NCBI GenBank assembly: GCA_027625915.1
Contig: JANTQA010000008.1
Coordinates: 12,339,001-12,403,000, forward strand
Length of the DNA stretch: 64,000 nucleotides
DNA from: Anaeramoeba flamelloides
Taxonomy: Eukaryota > Metamonada > Anaeramoebidae
Direction of reading: 5' to 3'
The translations under genes and the position numbers were made by a program. Below, piece by piece: positions 23,129 to 35,433 of this stretch (positions are counted from its first letter, which is position 1; each line of letters begins with the position of its first letter). Below the pieces are notes generated by a model. It searched no databases. It had not been told where the DNA came from and saw only the letters and a list, made by a program, of their open reading frames with translations.

Positions 23129-24061
23129 ATGAGCAGAACCAATAAACTAGGAAGAGTTATTAAAGAAGGTTGGTTAACAAAAAAAGTAAATTTTTTAAAG
23201 ATTTTCAAAAATTTTTTTAAATTCTCTTCTCACTCAGCCTTCTTTTTCTCTTTCTTCATTTTTTCGTTTTTTTCGAAGGGAGGTTTTATAAAATTTCGAC
23301 AAGTTTACCAATGGAGATATTTCAAATTAGTAAAAGACAAAGGGGTGTATTATTTACATTGGTTTATTAGCAAAGAGGAAGCAAAAAAAATTTCACCAAG
23401 AAATTCTCTTTTATTAACCAATGTTTTGGAAATGGGGATCCAAACCATCAAAGACCAAAAATGTTTTTATTTAAAAACAAAAAAAAAAGTTTACTCTATA
23501 AGAACAAAAAACTCTGAAGAAGGTTTTAATTCTTGGGTTCAAGCCATTGCTGTTGTATGTGATTTTTTTTATTATTTTTTTTTTTTTTTTTTTATTTATT
23601 TTTTTGTCATTTTATTTGTCAAATAATTTACTTTTACTAAATAAAGCTTCTTTTTTCTTTGATCCATTTGTTCCAAGTAGTTAATTCCAAAAAATAAGAG
23701 AAAAGGGATTGTGCTTCCAGAAGAACAAAATACTGAAAAAAAAAAAGAAAAAGAAAAAGAAGAAGGAAAATCAAAAAACATCAAAAATGAAGAAACAAAA
23801 GAAAAAGAGAATTCTAAAGAAGAAGATCAAGATCTCAATAAAAACAAGAACGAAAAAGAAAAAGAAGATAACAAAAGTAATTCAGATCAAGAACTTGAAA
23901 TAAAACCAAAAAACGGGAATGAGAAAGAAAATGAAAATTCTAAAGAAGAAGATCAAGAAAAAGAAAAGGAAAAGGAAAAGAATAAAGAGGAAAAGAAAGA
24001 AGAAGAGAAGGAAAAGGAAAAGGAAAAGGAAAAGGAAAAAGAAAAAGAAGAAGAAAATTAA
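23129..24061 (+). CDS. PH-domain protein with a KEKE-rich tail
   Basis: Three exons, 23129-23185, 23279-23554 and 23699-24061, give 231 residues. Introns are 93 bp (GTAAAT...GAAG) and 144 bp (GTATGT...TAAG). All junctions are in phase zero, and the first rejoins LTKK to GGFIKFRQ, the first two strands of a pleckstrin-homology fold. The domain spans about 11-112: KEGWLTKKGGF, then QWRYFKLVKDKGVYYL, then CFYLKTKKKVYSIRT and a C-terminal helix with the signature Trp in NSWVQAI. PH domains bind phosphoinositides or protein partners. The remaining ~115 residues are almost purely Lys/Glu/Asp/Asn, a low-complexity tail that probably extends in solution. The partner and membrane are unknown. Confidence 0.85.
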
Positions 24062-24880
24062 AAATAAAAAGATCTTTTAATCTCTGTATTAAATTCTTTT
24101 CTTGTTTTTCTCTTATTGTTTTTGTTTAGTGAATTACAATCCGATCTTTTGGATTATTTCATTTTTGAAAAATAAAATGTTGGATGAAAAGACTCAAACA
24201 TAACCATAAATTCCTAAGGCGAATTATTAATTTGGAGAGTTGGTACAAAAAATTTTTTTTAGAACCTTACTATATTGAAATTCGAAAAAACTCACAACTA
24301 AATGATCACTCTACTCAGAATTTGTCTTATGTTTGTTTGAAGTAATCAATTTTTTTCATTTTGTGAAAATTTTGAGCTGAATCTCTAAAATAAATTTCAA
24401 AATTGAAATTTTCTTGTTTTTTTGGTGTTTTAATTTTTGTTAAAAAAAGAAAGGTTATATTAGAAGAGAAAAACTCTTGATACAGGATTAGAAAAAATAA
24501 AATTTATTCTTTTTACAATGAAGGACTAACCTAATTTTAAGGCCTATTCATATTACTTTTATGACTAAAAAAACATCCATTGAAGAGAAAATATTGTTGA
24601 GCCATTGTGATCTTGTTAAAATTTATAATTTTGGATTTTTTTGACAATGTTTTCAAAAAAAAAAAAAAAATTTTTTTTGATAAAATTTGGAAAAATAATA
24701 AAACCACAATAACCAGAAAAAAATTACTAAAATTTGTAATTTTCTCAAAAGCCCATTTTTCTGTAATATATATTTGAAATTTGCCTTATAATAGGTTCTA
24801 AACTTAAAATATATCAGCTTTTACCCACTTTCAACCTCATTTTAGAATATAATATAGCTTAGTACAAAGGTATCAATCTT

Positions 24881-25594
24881 TACACTTTTTTAAATAAAAG
24901 GACACAAGAAATTTTCAAGAATTTTTCATAATTGAATCAAATTAATTGTAATATCATTCTAAAACATTAAAAAAATTTTAAAGCATAAAAAAAAAACTCA
25001 ACTGAATCTTTAAAACTCATTAAAACAAAACAATAAAAATTAAAATTAAATATTTTAAAAATTGATGTGCCCTTTTATTTGAAATGAGAAATCTCGTTTT
25101 GTAAATTGTAAAGAAAAAAAATTATCAAATCAATAACAACCTTTGAACATGGCGAATTGGGAAAAAGTTCCTATATTTTATTGATAACTTCTTTACACTT
25201 CAAACATTTGTTCTTTTAAGTTACATTTTTAACATAAAGCCGCAATTCATCTGGATATTTTGTTGGTATATTTTTTTTTCATATTTTCTTTTTTCTTTGT
25301 TTCATGAATCAATTTAATAATGTCCTTTCTTAAATTCCTATATCTAGCCCATTTGAAATCAAACTTAAACTTTTTTCATTTTAATACTGTAACATTGTTT
25401 CCAAATTGGTTTGTAAGTATCTTGTTTTTTTTTTCAATTTACCAACTGTTCAATATTGATAAATAAAAAAACAAAAAATGAATAATTAAATAATTAATAA
25501 TGAAAATCACAAATAAGTAATTATCTTATTAACAATTAAATTAAAAAGTATTGATGATTTGAGAGATTCGGAATTTAGTTTGAAAAAGAGTTTA
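24881..25594 (-). mobile_element. ~710 bp TA-flanked element, copy 1
   Basis: Aligns end to end with the reverse complement of 57203-57914. Terminal inverted repeats contain AAATAAAAGGGCACA and AACTCTTTTTC, with TA outside each end. A second inward copy of the end near 25066-25081 suggests a smaller MITE of the same family inserted in a larger one. No ORF. Confidence 0.75.
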
Positions 25595-26119
25595 TTTATA
25601 TAATCCAAAAGTGGAAACTAACGAGAGCAAGAGGCTCAAAATATGATTTTAATTTTTACATTTCTTTTGTTTCAAGAATTTCAAATATTTTTTGGATCAA
25701 TATATGTTTTTCAATAATTTTCTTCAAAAAACCACAAAATAAAACCAAAATTGCACTATTTTGATTTTCCTTCGATTCGCCCAACCTCAATATTTTTTTC
25801 ATTGACAAAAATATTTGCCCTCAAAACTATATATAAAATACAATTATGATATTCATTAATTAAATGTATAAGTAATAAATGAAAATTTAAAATTAAATAA
25901 TTTCTCTTAAAAGGATTGTTAACTTTTAAAAAATAGAAATAAACTTCATGATTAGTTCACTATATGTGTAAATAATTCTAAAAATATGGTATTCTAAAAT
26001 CATGAATTTTCAAAATGAGTTGATTCAAATATTAAAAAACAATGAATATTTATTTTTTATTGGGAGTTTCATTTTTTTTTTACTTTAAAAAGGATTTTTG
26101 TGTTTTTTTTGTTTTTTTA

Positions 26120-26420
26120 ATTGAAAATAGGAAAAAAAAAACAAAAAAAAAATTTAAATTTTAAAGAGAACCATTTATGTGCGGTGAAACAGGATAAATA
26201 AAATATAATTAAAATTATTATTATATATATTTTTGAAAATGAAAAGTAAAAAAAATTCAAATAAGTAACCAATTAAATACAAAAATGAATCCTTTTATTT
26301 GGTAATCAAACCAATAAACAAATACATTGTAAATCTCCTTTTATAATGAACTTTGGTTGGATATTTTTGCAATAGAAAAAAGAAGTAAAATAATATAAAC
26401 TATTTTCCAAAAAAATTGAT
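26120..26420 (-). repeat. Dispersed repeat, copy 2 of an inverted pair
   Basis: Minus-strand match to 20680-20960, with AAAAGGATTCATTTTTGT and CCAACCAAAGT as shared blocks. Homopolymer expansions lie at both sides. Confidence 0.55.
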
Positions 26421-26994
26421 CCACTTTCTAATTTTAATGAAAACGGTTGTTTTGAGGGTTTTTCTTTTATTCTTTCAAAAAAAAATATTTTCTAATTTTT
26501 GGATCAATAATTTTTTCTAATTTTGTAAATATTTGAATCATTTTTTCGAATTTTCCAAATTTTTGTTTTTCATCTGTTTTTCTTTTTCTTTTTTTCATTT
26601 TTTTTTTTTTTTTGTTTTTTTTTTTTTTTTTTTTTTTCCTTTTTTTTTTTTTTTTTTTTCTTTTTTTTTTTTGCAAAAGATAATGTGAAAAAAAAAAATC
26701 TTCGAAAAAAAAAAGAATCACTAACAAAATTGATACTATGTGAGATCTATTTTAAGGAATTTAATTATTAGCTAAAAAATATTCTTGTTAGTTTTTTTTT
26801 TCAGTAGAAGTTAAGTAATAAATAATCCGTAATGCTCATTTCAAAAATTTTCACCTTTTTTTTTTAATTTTTGATTTTATTTTTTTTTAATTTTTAAAAT
26901 ATTAGGTTTTTTTTTGTATTTAGAATGATTTAAAAGCGAATTACAAATCAGATTTAATTATTTGTTGTTCTTGAGTACTAAAGGATATATATAT
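26421..26994. other. Poly-pyrimidine tract and spacer
   Basis: Dominated by long T runs at 26595-26670. The minus-strand Lys-only ORF across it is a homopolymer artefact. Confidence 0.5.
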
Positions 26995-28484
26995 CCCTTA
27001 GCACCCCAAATAACCTAAAAATATTTCAAACAAAATTTTTTATTTGAAATATTATCAAAGGATAATACGGTATAGAATTAATAAACAATTATATAGAAAG
27101 AAAATTTTATAATTAAAAATTGTATAGTTACTTAAAATAAAAAAATAACTTGTAAAAAATTTTTTAACATTGGTAATTTTTTTTTGGTTATTGTGATTTT
27201 ATTATTTTTCCAAATTTTGTCAAAATAATTTTTTTTTTTTTTTTTGAAAAGTTTGTCTAGACATCAAAAACCTCTTAGTTTTAATATTTAAAACACATCA
27301 TACTTTACTGGAAATTTTTTGGGGCCTTTTGCACCCCAAAATTACCTAAAATGCTTGATTAAATAATTTATTCATTATAAAAGTTATTATAACATCACAT
27401 AGAAAATTTGTTTTATCTACTGATTACGATTCAATATCAATATCTATATTAGATTCTAAATAATTTAAAAATAAAAAAAAATATAAATTAAATTCGAAAA
27501 AAAAAAATCAAATTTTTTTTAATTGCAAAATTTTACAATTTTTTCAACAAATTTTTTTTTCAATTTTAAATGATTTGACCAATAGTTCGAGTCAGATTAA
27601 TAATTGATTTTTTTTTTCTTTTACAATTTTTTAATTTTTGACTTTTTAAAATCTAGACATAAAATAAACAATATTGTTGAATTAGAGACCATATATCAGA
27701 ACTTATTTAACAAGATCTGGATTAATTTAGAAAGGAAAAATCCAAATATCGCAAATATATTATTCAAATTTTTACCAATAACAAAATGCAATAAAAAAAT
27801 TTGGTTTTGGAGATTATTTTATTATATTGGAATAATATTTAAGAGTTATTTTTTATTTTATTTTAAAGTTAGGTATAAATATTTTATCGATTAAAAAGTA
27901 ATTTATATTTATTTTATTCCAATTTAATAAATTGAAATTATTTTACAATTTTTTTTTTTTTTTTGATTTTCAATTATTATTTATTGCTTAAATAAAAGTT
28001 TTAGAAATTTAATCATATTAAAAAAATTAATTTTGGCCTAAAGAAATAAATTTCATTTTTCTCTTAATTGGATATTTATTGAAATTTTTTCTAAAAAAAA
28101 AAAATTAAATTTCAAAGTAATTTATTTTTTTATTGATTTTTTTTATCATAAAATTAGCAAAATTGTTTGGTGGTTATTATTAATAAATTAATGTGTTGAG
28201 TTTTGAATTACTATTAATGTAATAAAATTTCTGATTTAAAAAAATAAAATAAAAATAAAAATCTTTAAAAAAAATGTAAAATGAAAAATTATTATTTTTT
28301 TTTTCAATTTCAAAAAAAAAATCAATAACTTAACTACTTTATCTTTGAACTATTTTGACTTTTTATTATAATTCAAATCTGGATTAAAGACAAATAAGAA
28401 AATTAATATATTAGTAGATCAATATCATTTTAAATCTAATTTAAAAAACTTGAAGAAATTTAGGCAAATCCGGGGTGCTAAGGG
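26995..28484. mobile_element. 1.5 kb element with CCCTTAGCACCCC inverted ends
   Basis: CCCTTAGCACCCC at 26995-27007 and its exact complement at 28472-28484, both bordered by ATATATAT, compatible with a TA target. A third related end lies at about 27325-27345 (TTTTGCACCCC), pointing to nesting or internal repetition. The 96-residue plus ORF at 27604-27894 and paired ORFs on both strands at 28425-28659 have no recognisable domain. The first could be a relic of an encoded protein. Confidence 0.55.
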
Positions 28485-29932
28485 ATATATATATATTATG
28501 TTTTTTAAAGAAAATAAAATTATTGTTAAATTATTCGTAAAGGGTATTATCTTCTTTATTTGTATTAAAATTCTTAATAAAAAATTTTCACAAATTAAAA
28601 ACTTTTTGAAATTTAATTTAGAATTGAAAAATTGTCGATATTTAAACATAATTTCATAAGATTCAAATTCTGTTAAACTTGTAGAGTAGAATTAAAATAA
28701 AAATATTTTTTAAAAATTTTGGATATATAATCTTGATTAGAAAAGATATATTTATAGGAATTTGGTTCAAAAACATTAAATACATACTTTTTATCATTCT
28801 AAACATTAGTAAAAAATAATTAAATATTTAATTGGATTTTTATAATAATTTTATATTAAAATTTTATCTAATTTAATAAAAATGATTAACTCAAAGTGAA
28901 GGAAATTTTGAATTTTACCTTTTTTTTTCTAAAATTGTTTAACCAAAAAAAAAAACGTTAAGGAGAAGATGTAAAATTTCTCATCAATTAAAAATAAATT
29001 TTTCATTCAAATAATTAAAATTTAAGATTTACAATCGGTTTGTTTCTCAACATTAAGAAATATTCAAAAATTGAGCCATTTCAAACTTGAATGAAACATC
29101 CACTCAAGTTACTCAACGAAATTCTTGTTTTAATAATACAAATGCAACCTAGTAGTCTTATCTAATAAAAAATAAGTTATTTATTAGAATTTGGATATTT
29201 TTTTAATTATTTTTTGAATTATTTTTTGGTATTAAAATCTATAAAATAAATCTTTTCTTTACATTTATTCTCTAAACTTTTGGTTTTTAAAAATTAAAAA
29301 GTAAATCAATAAAAAATAAAATAGAAAGGATACACTAAGAATTTGTGTCCTAATTTTCACAAAAATTTCATTTTTAAAAATGAAAAATTCAATAATTGTT
29401 CAATCTCCAACTGAGAACAAACTAATTGTTTATTTTTGAGATAATCTTTTTTTATTCAACCAACCCTAATCACCTAAATCCTCATATTTGATACTTTTCT
29501 ATAAGATATTTGTGTATTAAATTGAAATTTTGTCTAAAATTCCTGGTAATTATTTACACATACCCATCTTTTGTTTCAGTTTTGAGTTTTCCCCTCTTAA
29601 TACTTTTATAACGTTTTAATATTCTTTTTTAGATACAAATACACTTCCAAAAATTTATAAACTTTTTTTTCATTTTAAGAATAATCGATATTTATTTTTT
29701 AAAGTTTTTGAATAAAAAATCAAAATAAAATTGGTTTGCACAGAAATAAATATAAAAACAGTCTTTATTACAATTTAAAATATTTACCACACATTATTTG
29801 TAATTAATAATATCACTTATTATAGAGTAATTGCAATGGTAAATATTTTATTTTAAAAGAAAAGGTATTAATGCAAAATATTTGAACAAAACTTGACTAC
29901 TAAAAGTTTAAATTGCTTTTAAATTTATTTGT
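28485..29932. other. Non-coding A+T-rich spacer
   Basis: Downstream of calreticulin on the minus strand. Nothing beyond homopolymers and weak inverted segments was seen. Confidence 0.4.
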
Positions 29933-31258
29933 TTATAATTCTTTTTTTTCTGGTTTTTCTTCTTCAGTTTTGGGTTCTGTTGAAATAAATTCACTTCCAC
30001 TCTCGATTTCGCTTTCACTTTCGCTTTCTTTTTCACTTTCACTTTCACTTTCGATTTCTTTTCCACTTTCACTTTCGCTTTCAGATTCAGAGTCTGGTTC
30101 CGATTCAGATTCGGGTTCCGAGTCGGATTCAGTTTCGCTTTCGGATTCTGAAGGAGTTTCAGTTTCAGCTTTTGCTTGTTCTAGTTCCCACTCTGTATAA
30201 TCTTTTTGGGCTTCTTTTCTTACTTTCCAAGTTTTTTCAATATATTCAAGGGCAGCGTCTTTGGAAGTAACACTACCAACAATTAAGTTGTCAAACCCAA
30301 GACCAGCGTCCATTGTCCAGATTTCAATACCTAAACCAAAGATTTTCTCTAATTTCCAAGGATTTTGATCAACATAATACGACTTATTTTTAATTTTCTT
30401 TGGTTTCCAATCACCTTTGTAATCTGGATTTGCGGACATTGGTCTTTCCCTTTCACCATCTTCGTCTTCGTCCCAATCTTCTGGTTCATCTGCGTTTTCG
30501 TCTTCGATCATTGTTTCATCTTCAACCCAGTCTTCTGGTTTTTCATCTTCTGGATCGTCGATTTCTTCTTCTTGCCATCCATCAAAGTCTTCAACTAGGT
30601 CACCCTTTGCTTTGGATTCCCCGTCAATGAACAATTCGAATTTGTTTTCCTTGTCAACAACTAATGTGTAAACATGTGGCATAACATCGTTTTTGACGTT
30701 TGGTGGGCTTTTCAAGGCATGCTCTTCCCATTCTTCTGTTTTTGGGTTTAGTCTCTTGTAAATGAAATGGACCTTGTTTGTTCCACCACATTTGTCTGGC
30801 CCAAACATTACGACATAGTTGTCTTCCCCACTGAATTTCTTTGGTTGAAAATCTTGAAGTAACTTGAGATATGATCCTGCACAAGTTAAATGGTTGTTAA
30901 ACCTTGTTTCGTATTGAACCAATAACCCGTCTTCTGAGGGATCAAAGGCCTTTTCAAATTTGGTGGAGATTCCATGCTTACTTGCTGCGTGTTGCGCAAT
31001 GAGGATTTTGTCTCCTTCAATCCCGTTGGGGTTTGATCCTGCTTCAACTTTCCATTCACCCTTGTAGTCCTTGTTTTTGGTAACAACCCATTCCTTTGGA
31101 AGCTCGCCAGATGCCGAAAAGGAAGTTAATGAGAAAAAGTTTTTTTGTGCTTTTTCAGCAATTCCCTTATGATCAAATTTTACGTCATGTGATTCTTCAC
31201 AGAAAGCTACAAGGGAGAAAGTTAAGGTAAAAATAATCAGAAAGAAAAATTGTTTCAT
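29933..31258 (-). CDS. Soluble ER lectin chaperone of the calreticulin/calnexin family
   Basis: A 441-residue single exon. The start is the Met of a clear signal peptide (1-20); codons further upstream lack ATG. The lectin domain has LTCAGSYLKLL and MFGPDKCGG, with Cys126 and Cys157 placed for the conserved disulfide. NPKT plus EEHA resembles calnexin more than calreticulin. The arm (P) domain is short: two acidic repeats, IDDPEDEKPEDW (233-244) and IEDENADEPEDW (251-262), and two second-type repeats, one degenerate. Calreticulin usually has three of each and calnexin four. The C-terminal globular part reads LGIEIWTMDAGLGFDNLIV. There is no transmembrane segment. A Ser-Glu tail (369-424) takes the place of the usual Asp/Glu calcium-binding tail, and the protein ends KKEL, a plausible KDEL-like retrieval signal. 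The expected role is monoglucosylated glycoprotein folding and calcium buffering. Confidence 0.92.
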   Translation of the reverse strand: MKQFFFLIIFTLTFSLVAFCEESHDVKFDHKGIAEKAQKNFFSLTSFSASGELPKEWVVTKNKDYKGEWKVEAGSNPNGIEGDKILIAQHAASKHGISTKFEKAFDPSEDGLLVQYETRFNNHLTCAGSYLKLLQDFQPKKFSGEDNYVVMFGPDKCGGTNKVHFIYKRLNPKTEEWEEHALKSPPNVKNDVMPHVYTLVVDKENKFELFIDGESKAKGDLVEDFDGWQEEEIDDPEDEKPEDWVEDETMIEDENADEPEDWDEDEDGERERPMSANPDYKGDWKPKKIKNKSYYVDQNPWKLEKIFGLGIEIWTMDAGLGFDNLIVGSVTSKDAALEYIEKTWKVRKEAQKDYTEWELEQAKAETETPSESESETESDSEPESESEPDSESESESESGKEIESESESEKESESESEIESGSEFISTEPKTEEEKPEKKEL

Positions 31259-32555
31259 TTTTTTTTCTGAATCAAGAAGAAAAAAATGAAAAAGCAAATA
31301 AAAATTATTTCCAAACAAATCTGACCTTTTTTCTCAAGTTTTTCTTTCTTTTCTATAATGTTTTTAGAGTTTGACAATTGTAACTCATTATCTTTCTAAT
31401 AAATGGGTTGTTCAAATGACATTTAAGAATCATTTTTCTCTGATCAACTTACTTTTTAAGGGCTAAACTAATTTTATCAGCATTAGATATTCCTTTGATA
31501 TTTAACTTCTTATTTACAGACTGAAATAAGATCAGTTCAGTAGAATTTGTCAGAATTTATGAGTTTTTTTTCAATTTCAAGAAGTTTGTATATCAACAAA
31601 ATCAAAATTATACCTTTATCAATCAATTTTTTATCTTTAAAAAATCGAAATCATAATTCATTGACCTTTGTTCCATAACCAAAAAAGAAAAAATAATTCA
31701 ATAAAATGAAATTAATTTTCTTTTTAGCAGTAAATACATATATTGGGTTAAAAAATAGATTTTGTCAAGTATGAAAATGTAATATTATATCCCTAAAATA
31801 TTCCTTTCCTGAAAATCAATTGATTTTCAAAATTGTTATCTTTTAATTAACTTTAATTTCAAAGTTTATAATTTTTAAATAGAGATAAATTCTAAGAAAT
31901 ATATAAAAATTTTTAGTTCAATTTCAATTTTTGAAAATCTTTTAAACTCTAATTTAAAAACAATTCATAAGAAAGAATATTTTGAAGACTAACCAATTTT
32001 ACATTATTTTTTTTACATTTAAACCAAAAAAATTCTTCAAATTTAATGTTGTGAGTTAAAACATTTGTAAAATGGTAAATTGAGTATAAATTTTAAGACA
32101 TTTCCAGGAATTTATCAGTTTAAAATATTACACTAATCGAGAATTTACCAAACAATAAGTAGTTCTATTGGTTTGTTAGAATAAAAAAATCAAACATTAT
32201 TCAAAATTTGAGATTTAAGTTATTATGTTTTCTGTATTTTTATGTTTTTCAAAATAAAATGAAAATATTATATCTTATTCTAAGCTATTAGATTGAAAGA
32301 TCTCCAAATGATCACCGAATTTTTTTTTTTTTTGTATTATTTTATTGATTTTAAAGTTTGGTTTATTACTGTTGGTAAGCTTTTAAAAGAATAAACAATT
32401 ATTTTTTTTTAAGAAAAATATTTGTTCCTCCCTATTACACTTTTACAACTTTTTAAGACTAATTTTTGCTACCATTCATGTATTTTTGAATTTAATATTA
32501 TGAATTCAGACTGATTTCATGAAAAGATTTTTGTGAATTTTCTGAAAGTAAGTGG
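31259..32555. other. Upstream region of calreticulin and spacer
   Basis: TTAA followed by GGGCTAAACT at 31457 resembles a TTAA-element end, but no partner was found. No gene is supported. Confidence 0.4.
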
Positions 32556-32837
32556 ATGGAAAATTCTTGTTCAATTTCCTTTGAATTTCATAATAAGGGT
32601 TTTTCTCATTTGAGAAGAGACCAAAAAACTATTATTGATATTGTACATTATCTTTACTTTTTTTTTTTTTTTAAGACCATTATCAATCTACTTTTAGCCC
32701 CTAATTTTATTTCCACTGAAGACCTTGTGAAATATTTGCACAAAATTTATTCTCTTTTGTTTGATAAGATGACTCGAAAAATTAAATCCATTGAAAGAAG
32801 ATTTGCAAATGAGATGAAATTTAAGGTTAACAGTTGA
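32556..32837 (+). CDS. Hypothetical ORF, possibly exons of an unrecognised gene
   Basis: A 93-residue ORF with ATG. Base composition is less A/T-biased than its surroundings, and two blocks look coding: FHNKGFSHLRRDQKTIIDIV and, after a T run, FISTEDLVKYLHKIYSLLF with a basic helix behind. The T run followed by AAG at about 32672 could be an acceptor, so the two blocks may be separate exons. No family was recognised. Confidence 0.3.
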   Translation: MENSCSISFEFHNKGFSHLRRDQKTIIDIVHYLYFFFFFKTIINLLLAPNFISTEDLVKYLHKIYSLLFDKMTRKIKSIERRFANEMKFKVNS

Positions 32838-34419
32838 AATAAAAAACACGGAAATGGTTAGGTAACATATTATCTCATGACAAAAAACCAAAAAAAAAAA
32901 AAATATTTTTAAAGATTCAAAGTCTAAAAATTCCATTAACAAAAAAAAAAAATTTTCAGGATATCATTGGCAAAAAATTCAATCAAAAAAAAAGGATAAC
33001 AAAAAATTTAAATTACCATCAAAAATCATAATAAATAATTAATCTTTCGATATTTTAAATTTCCAAACCTAATAATGTCTTCAATTTCTAACAAATTTCT
33101 TTTCTTCCAGTGCCAAAACCATTTTATTCGATTTAATCTAATTATTGTGAATATTTTATTTCCATACCAGATTTATCAAATGAAATATTTTGTACTATTC
33201 TTTCGATAGAAATAAAACATTTGATAAATGAAAAAAAAAAATCTTAGAGATCTCAAAAAGTTCCAAAGAGAGATACTTACAAAATTCACAAGAGTTATTC
33301 AAAATTATATATTCTAAACATTCAAATTTTAAAATTGAGTGGTGTTCTTTGGCGTTATTTTTTAAAAATGCCCGATTTTTTTATTTTGAATTCTTAGAGA
33401 TCGATCGAACATCTCATGTTGATTTAGTTTTTGATTAGTATTAGTGACTGATAAAAATAAACTAAAATGTTTTTCTTCCATTTCAAATTATTATTTTTCA
33501 CCATAATGACTTTGCCTTTAAATTATTCTTTACTCTATCATATGAAAAATAAGATGTAAAAAACAAAATCTAAATTTTAAGAATTTTTTTCCATTTAATA
33601 ACAGGATCTTTCGAAAATTAAAATCAAGTTTGATTAATTATATTTACCTTAAAAATATTTTGTGACATATTTTTGGTTCTGATGTGATTTTTCTTTTAAT
33701 ACCAATCTCCGAATAGGACAAAATATTTAATTTTCAAAACTTGTACAAAAAAATTTTAACAAGTTACAAAATATGTTCAATTTTCTAATATTAATTAGTT
33801 TTTTCATGCATTTGTTTAAAAAATGAATTTCTTTTCTAAAATGAAAAAAAAAAATAAAAAGGAAAGATCCCAAAATACGCAAAAAAATGGAATTTGAAAT
33901 AATTAAACAAGATAAAAATGATAAAAAAAACAGTAAATCAAAGTAATCACATAAATAATTAAAAATAAATAAATAAATAAAAAACATTTTAAATTATTAT
34001 TTATGTATTGTTAAACTTCATTTATAAATATATGATTTTTTTCAAAAATAAGAATTAATATAAGTAAATAAATTGATATTCTATGGTTTTAAACAGAAAA
34101 TTATTAATTTATAAACGAAAATAATAATTAATTTGTTTTAAAATAATCAATTATAACTTAAAGATTATATATTATAATTAATAAAAAGATAAAAAGGATA
34201 TTTAATTTCTCTTATAAAATTATAAATAAAAAAAACTCAAAATAAATTTATAAAAAAAAAAAAGAAGAAGAAGAAGAAGAAAAAGATAGAAAAATAATTC
34301 GATCTAATTTTGTAAAAAACTATTCAACTATATTTTACTTCGTTAAGTTGAATTATACTCTTACTAAAACTAAAAATCTAAAATCAGATAAAGAAATAAA
34401 TAACAATAAAATTAACTAA
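32838..34419. other. Non-coding A+T-rich spacer
   Basis: Contains a small hairpin with ATTTATCAAATG/CATTTGATAAAT at 33170-33230 and a short GAA run near 34265. No gene is supported. Confidence 0.4.
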
Positions 34420-35433
34420 CTATTTTTTAAATAATTTCGAATGTAGTGACTCCATACTAATACTAGTTTTCAATTGATTTGATTTCTGTTGTATTCCTGA
34501 AATGTTGCCCGTGCTTAAATTGCCTAGCATATTCACCATATTATTTTGGTACCTTTGGAAAGTGAAAGAAGGCTGTGAAGAAACTCTTAAAATACTACTA
34601 TTCCTTATATTATTTAATTTTTGAAATGAATCTAATCTCTTTTTTTGAATATATTTTTGTTGTTTTTCGAATTGATGTTCCATATTTTCTGTAAAGCCTA
34701 ACTTTATTTCATCAATTACATTTAGGAAATCCTTGAATTGCTGTTTTAAAGTGTTTAATACATTTTCTCTATTATCCGTATTGTTTTGATCATTACCACT
34801 ATTATTGCTATTATCACTATTATTACTATTGCCACTGTTATTCTCAAAACTATTGTTATCATTAAGTATCCCTGAATTCTGCGAATATTTTTCGATATTA
34901 ATTTGAATTTCGTTCTGTTTATTATTAGTAAAATTATTAATATTGTTTTTTTGGCTTTGATTTTGGAAATTCATTCTTTGGCCTTGCAATTTAATTTTTT
35001 CTCTGTAACTTGAAATTCCCTTTTCAACTTTTATTAAAATTTCAAAAGCTTGTTTAATTACTTCAAGTAATTCCTTTTTTAATCTAATAGGAATTCTTGG
35101 TGTTTTATTTTTTGGAATATAACTTGCTGTAACTATGTTCCCCCTTTGTGAACGTAATGGCTTTTTTGAGTTTGGCTTTTCAATTTTAATTTGATATATC
35201 ATTTGCTTTGAAATTAATAAAGAATTTCGAAATAATTCAATAGATTTTTGCATTTTTAATAAAATGCTTTCAGAAATCAAAGATTCAGAATTATTATTTT
35301 CAATATTTTGATTTGTTTTTGAATATTCTAAAAATGTTGAAAATAAATTTGTTAGTTTAGTAATTTTTGATTCAATGTCTCCTAAATTTGTGTGCCTTGC
35401 CAATATTTTAAATAATTCTTTTCGAGTGAATTG
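34420..35433 (-). CDS. Asn-rich protein of unknown function (3' exon)
   Basis: An open stretch of 337 residues plus a stop. It lacks an ATG near its 5' side but begins right after TAG at 35434-35436 with QFTRKELFKILARH in frame. It is therefore probably the last exon, with one or more upstream exons not identified. The first ~140 residues are predicted helical and mixed charge. The middle (about 150-220) is Asn/Ser/Gln low complexity. A second helical part with QQFKDFLNVIDEIKLGF follows. The C-terminal part is Ser-rich and ends SLHSKLFKK. No catalytic or known domain was recognised. Confidence 0.6.
   Translation of the reverse strand, partial: QFTRKELFKILARHTNLGDIESKITKLTNLFSTFLEYSKTNQNIENNNSESLISESILLKMQKSIELFRNSLLISKQMIYQIKIEKPNSKKPLRSQRGNIVTASYIPKNKTPRIPIRLKKELLEVIKQAFEILIKVEKGISSYREKIKLQGQRMNFQNQSQKNNINNFTNNKQNEIQINIEKYSQNSGILNDNNSFENNSGNSNNSDNSNNSGNDQNNTDNRENVLNTLKQQFKDFLNVIDEIKLGFTENMEHQFEKQQKYIQKKRLDSFQKLNNIRNSSILRVSSQPSFTFQRYQNNMVNMLGNLSTGNISGIQQKSNQLKTSISMESLHSKLFKK

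Noticed and set aside
26467-26727. Minus-strand Lys-rich ORF
   Set aside because: Produced by long T runs read in reverse; no domain and no balanced composition.
27580-27600. TTCGAGTC resembling a tRNA T-loop
   Set aside because: No matching A box, acceptor stem or anticodon arm could be drawn around it.
28425-28659. ORFs on both strands near the right end of the 1.5 kb element
   Set aside because: Mutually antisense and A/T-driven; they overlap the inverted end of the element.
29913-30200. Plus-strand Ser/Leu-rich ORF
   Set aside because: It is the antisense shadow of the Ser-Glu tail of calreticulin.
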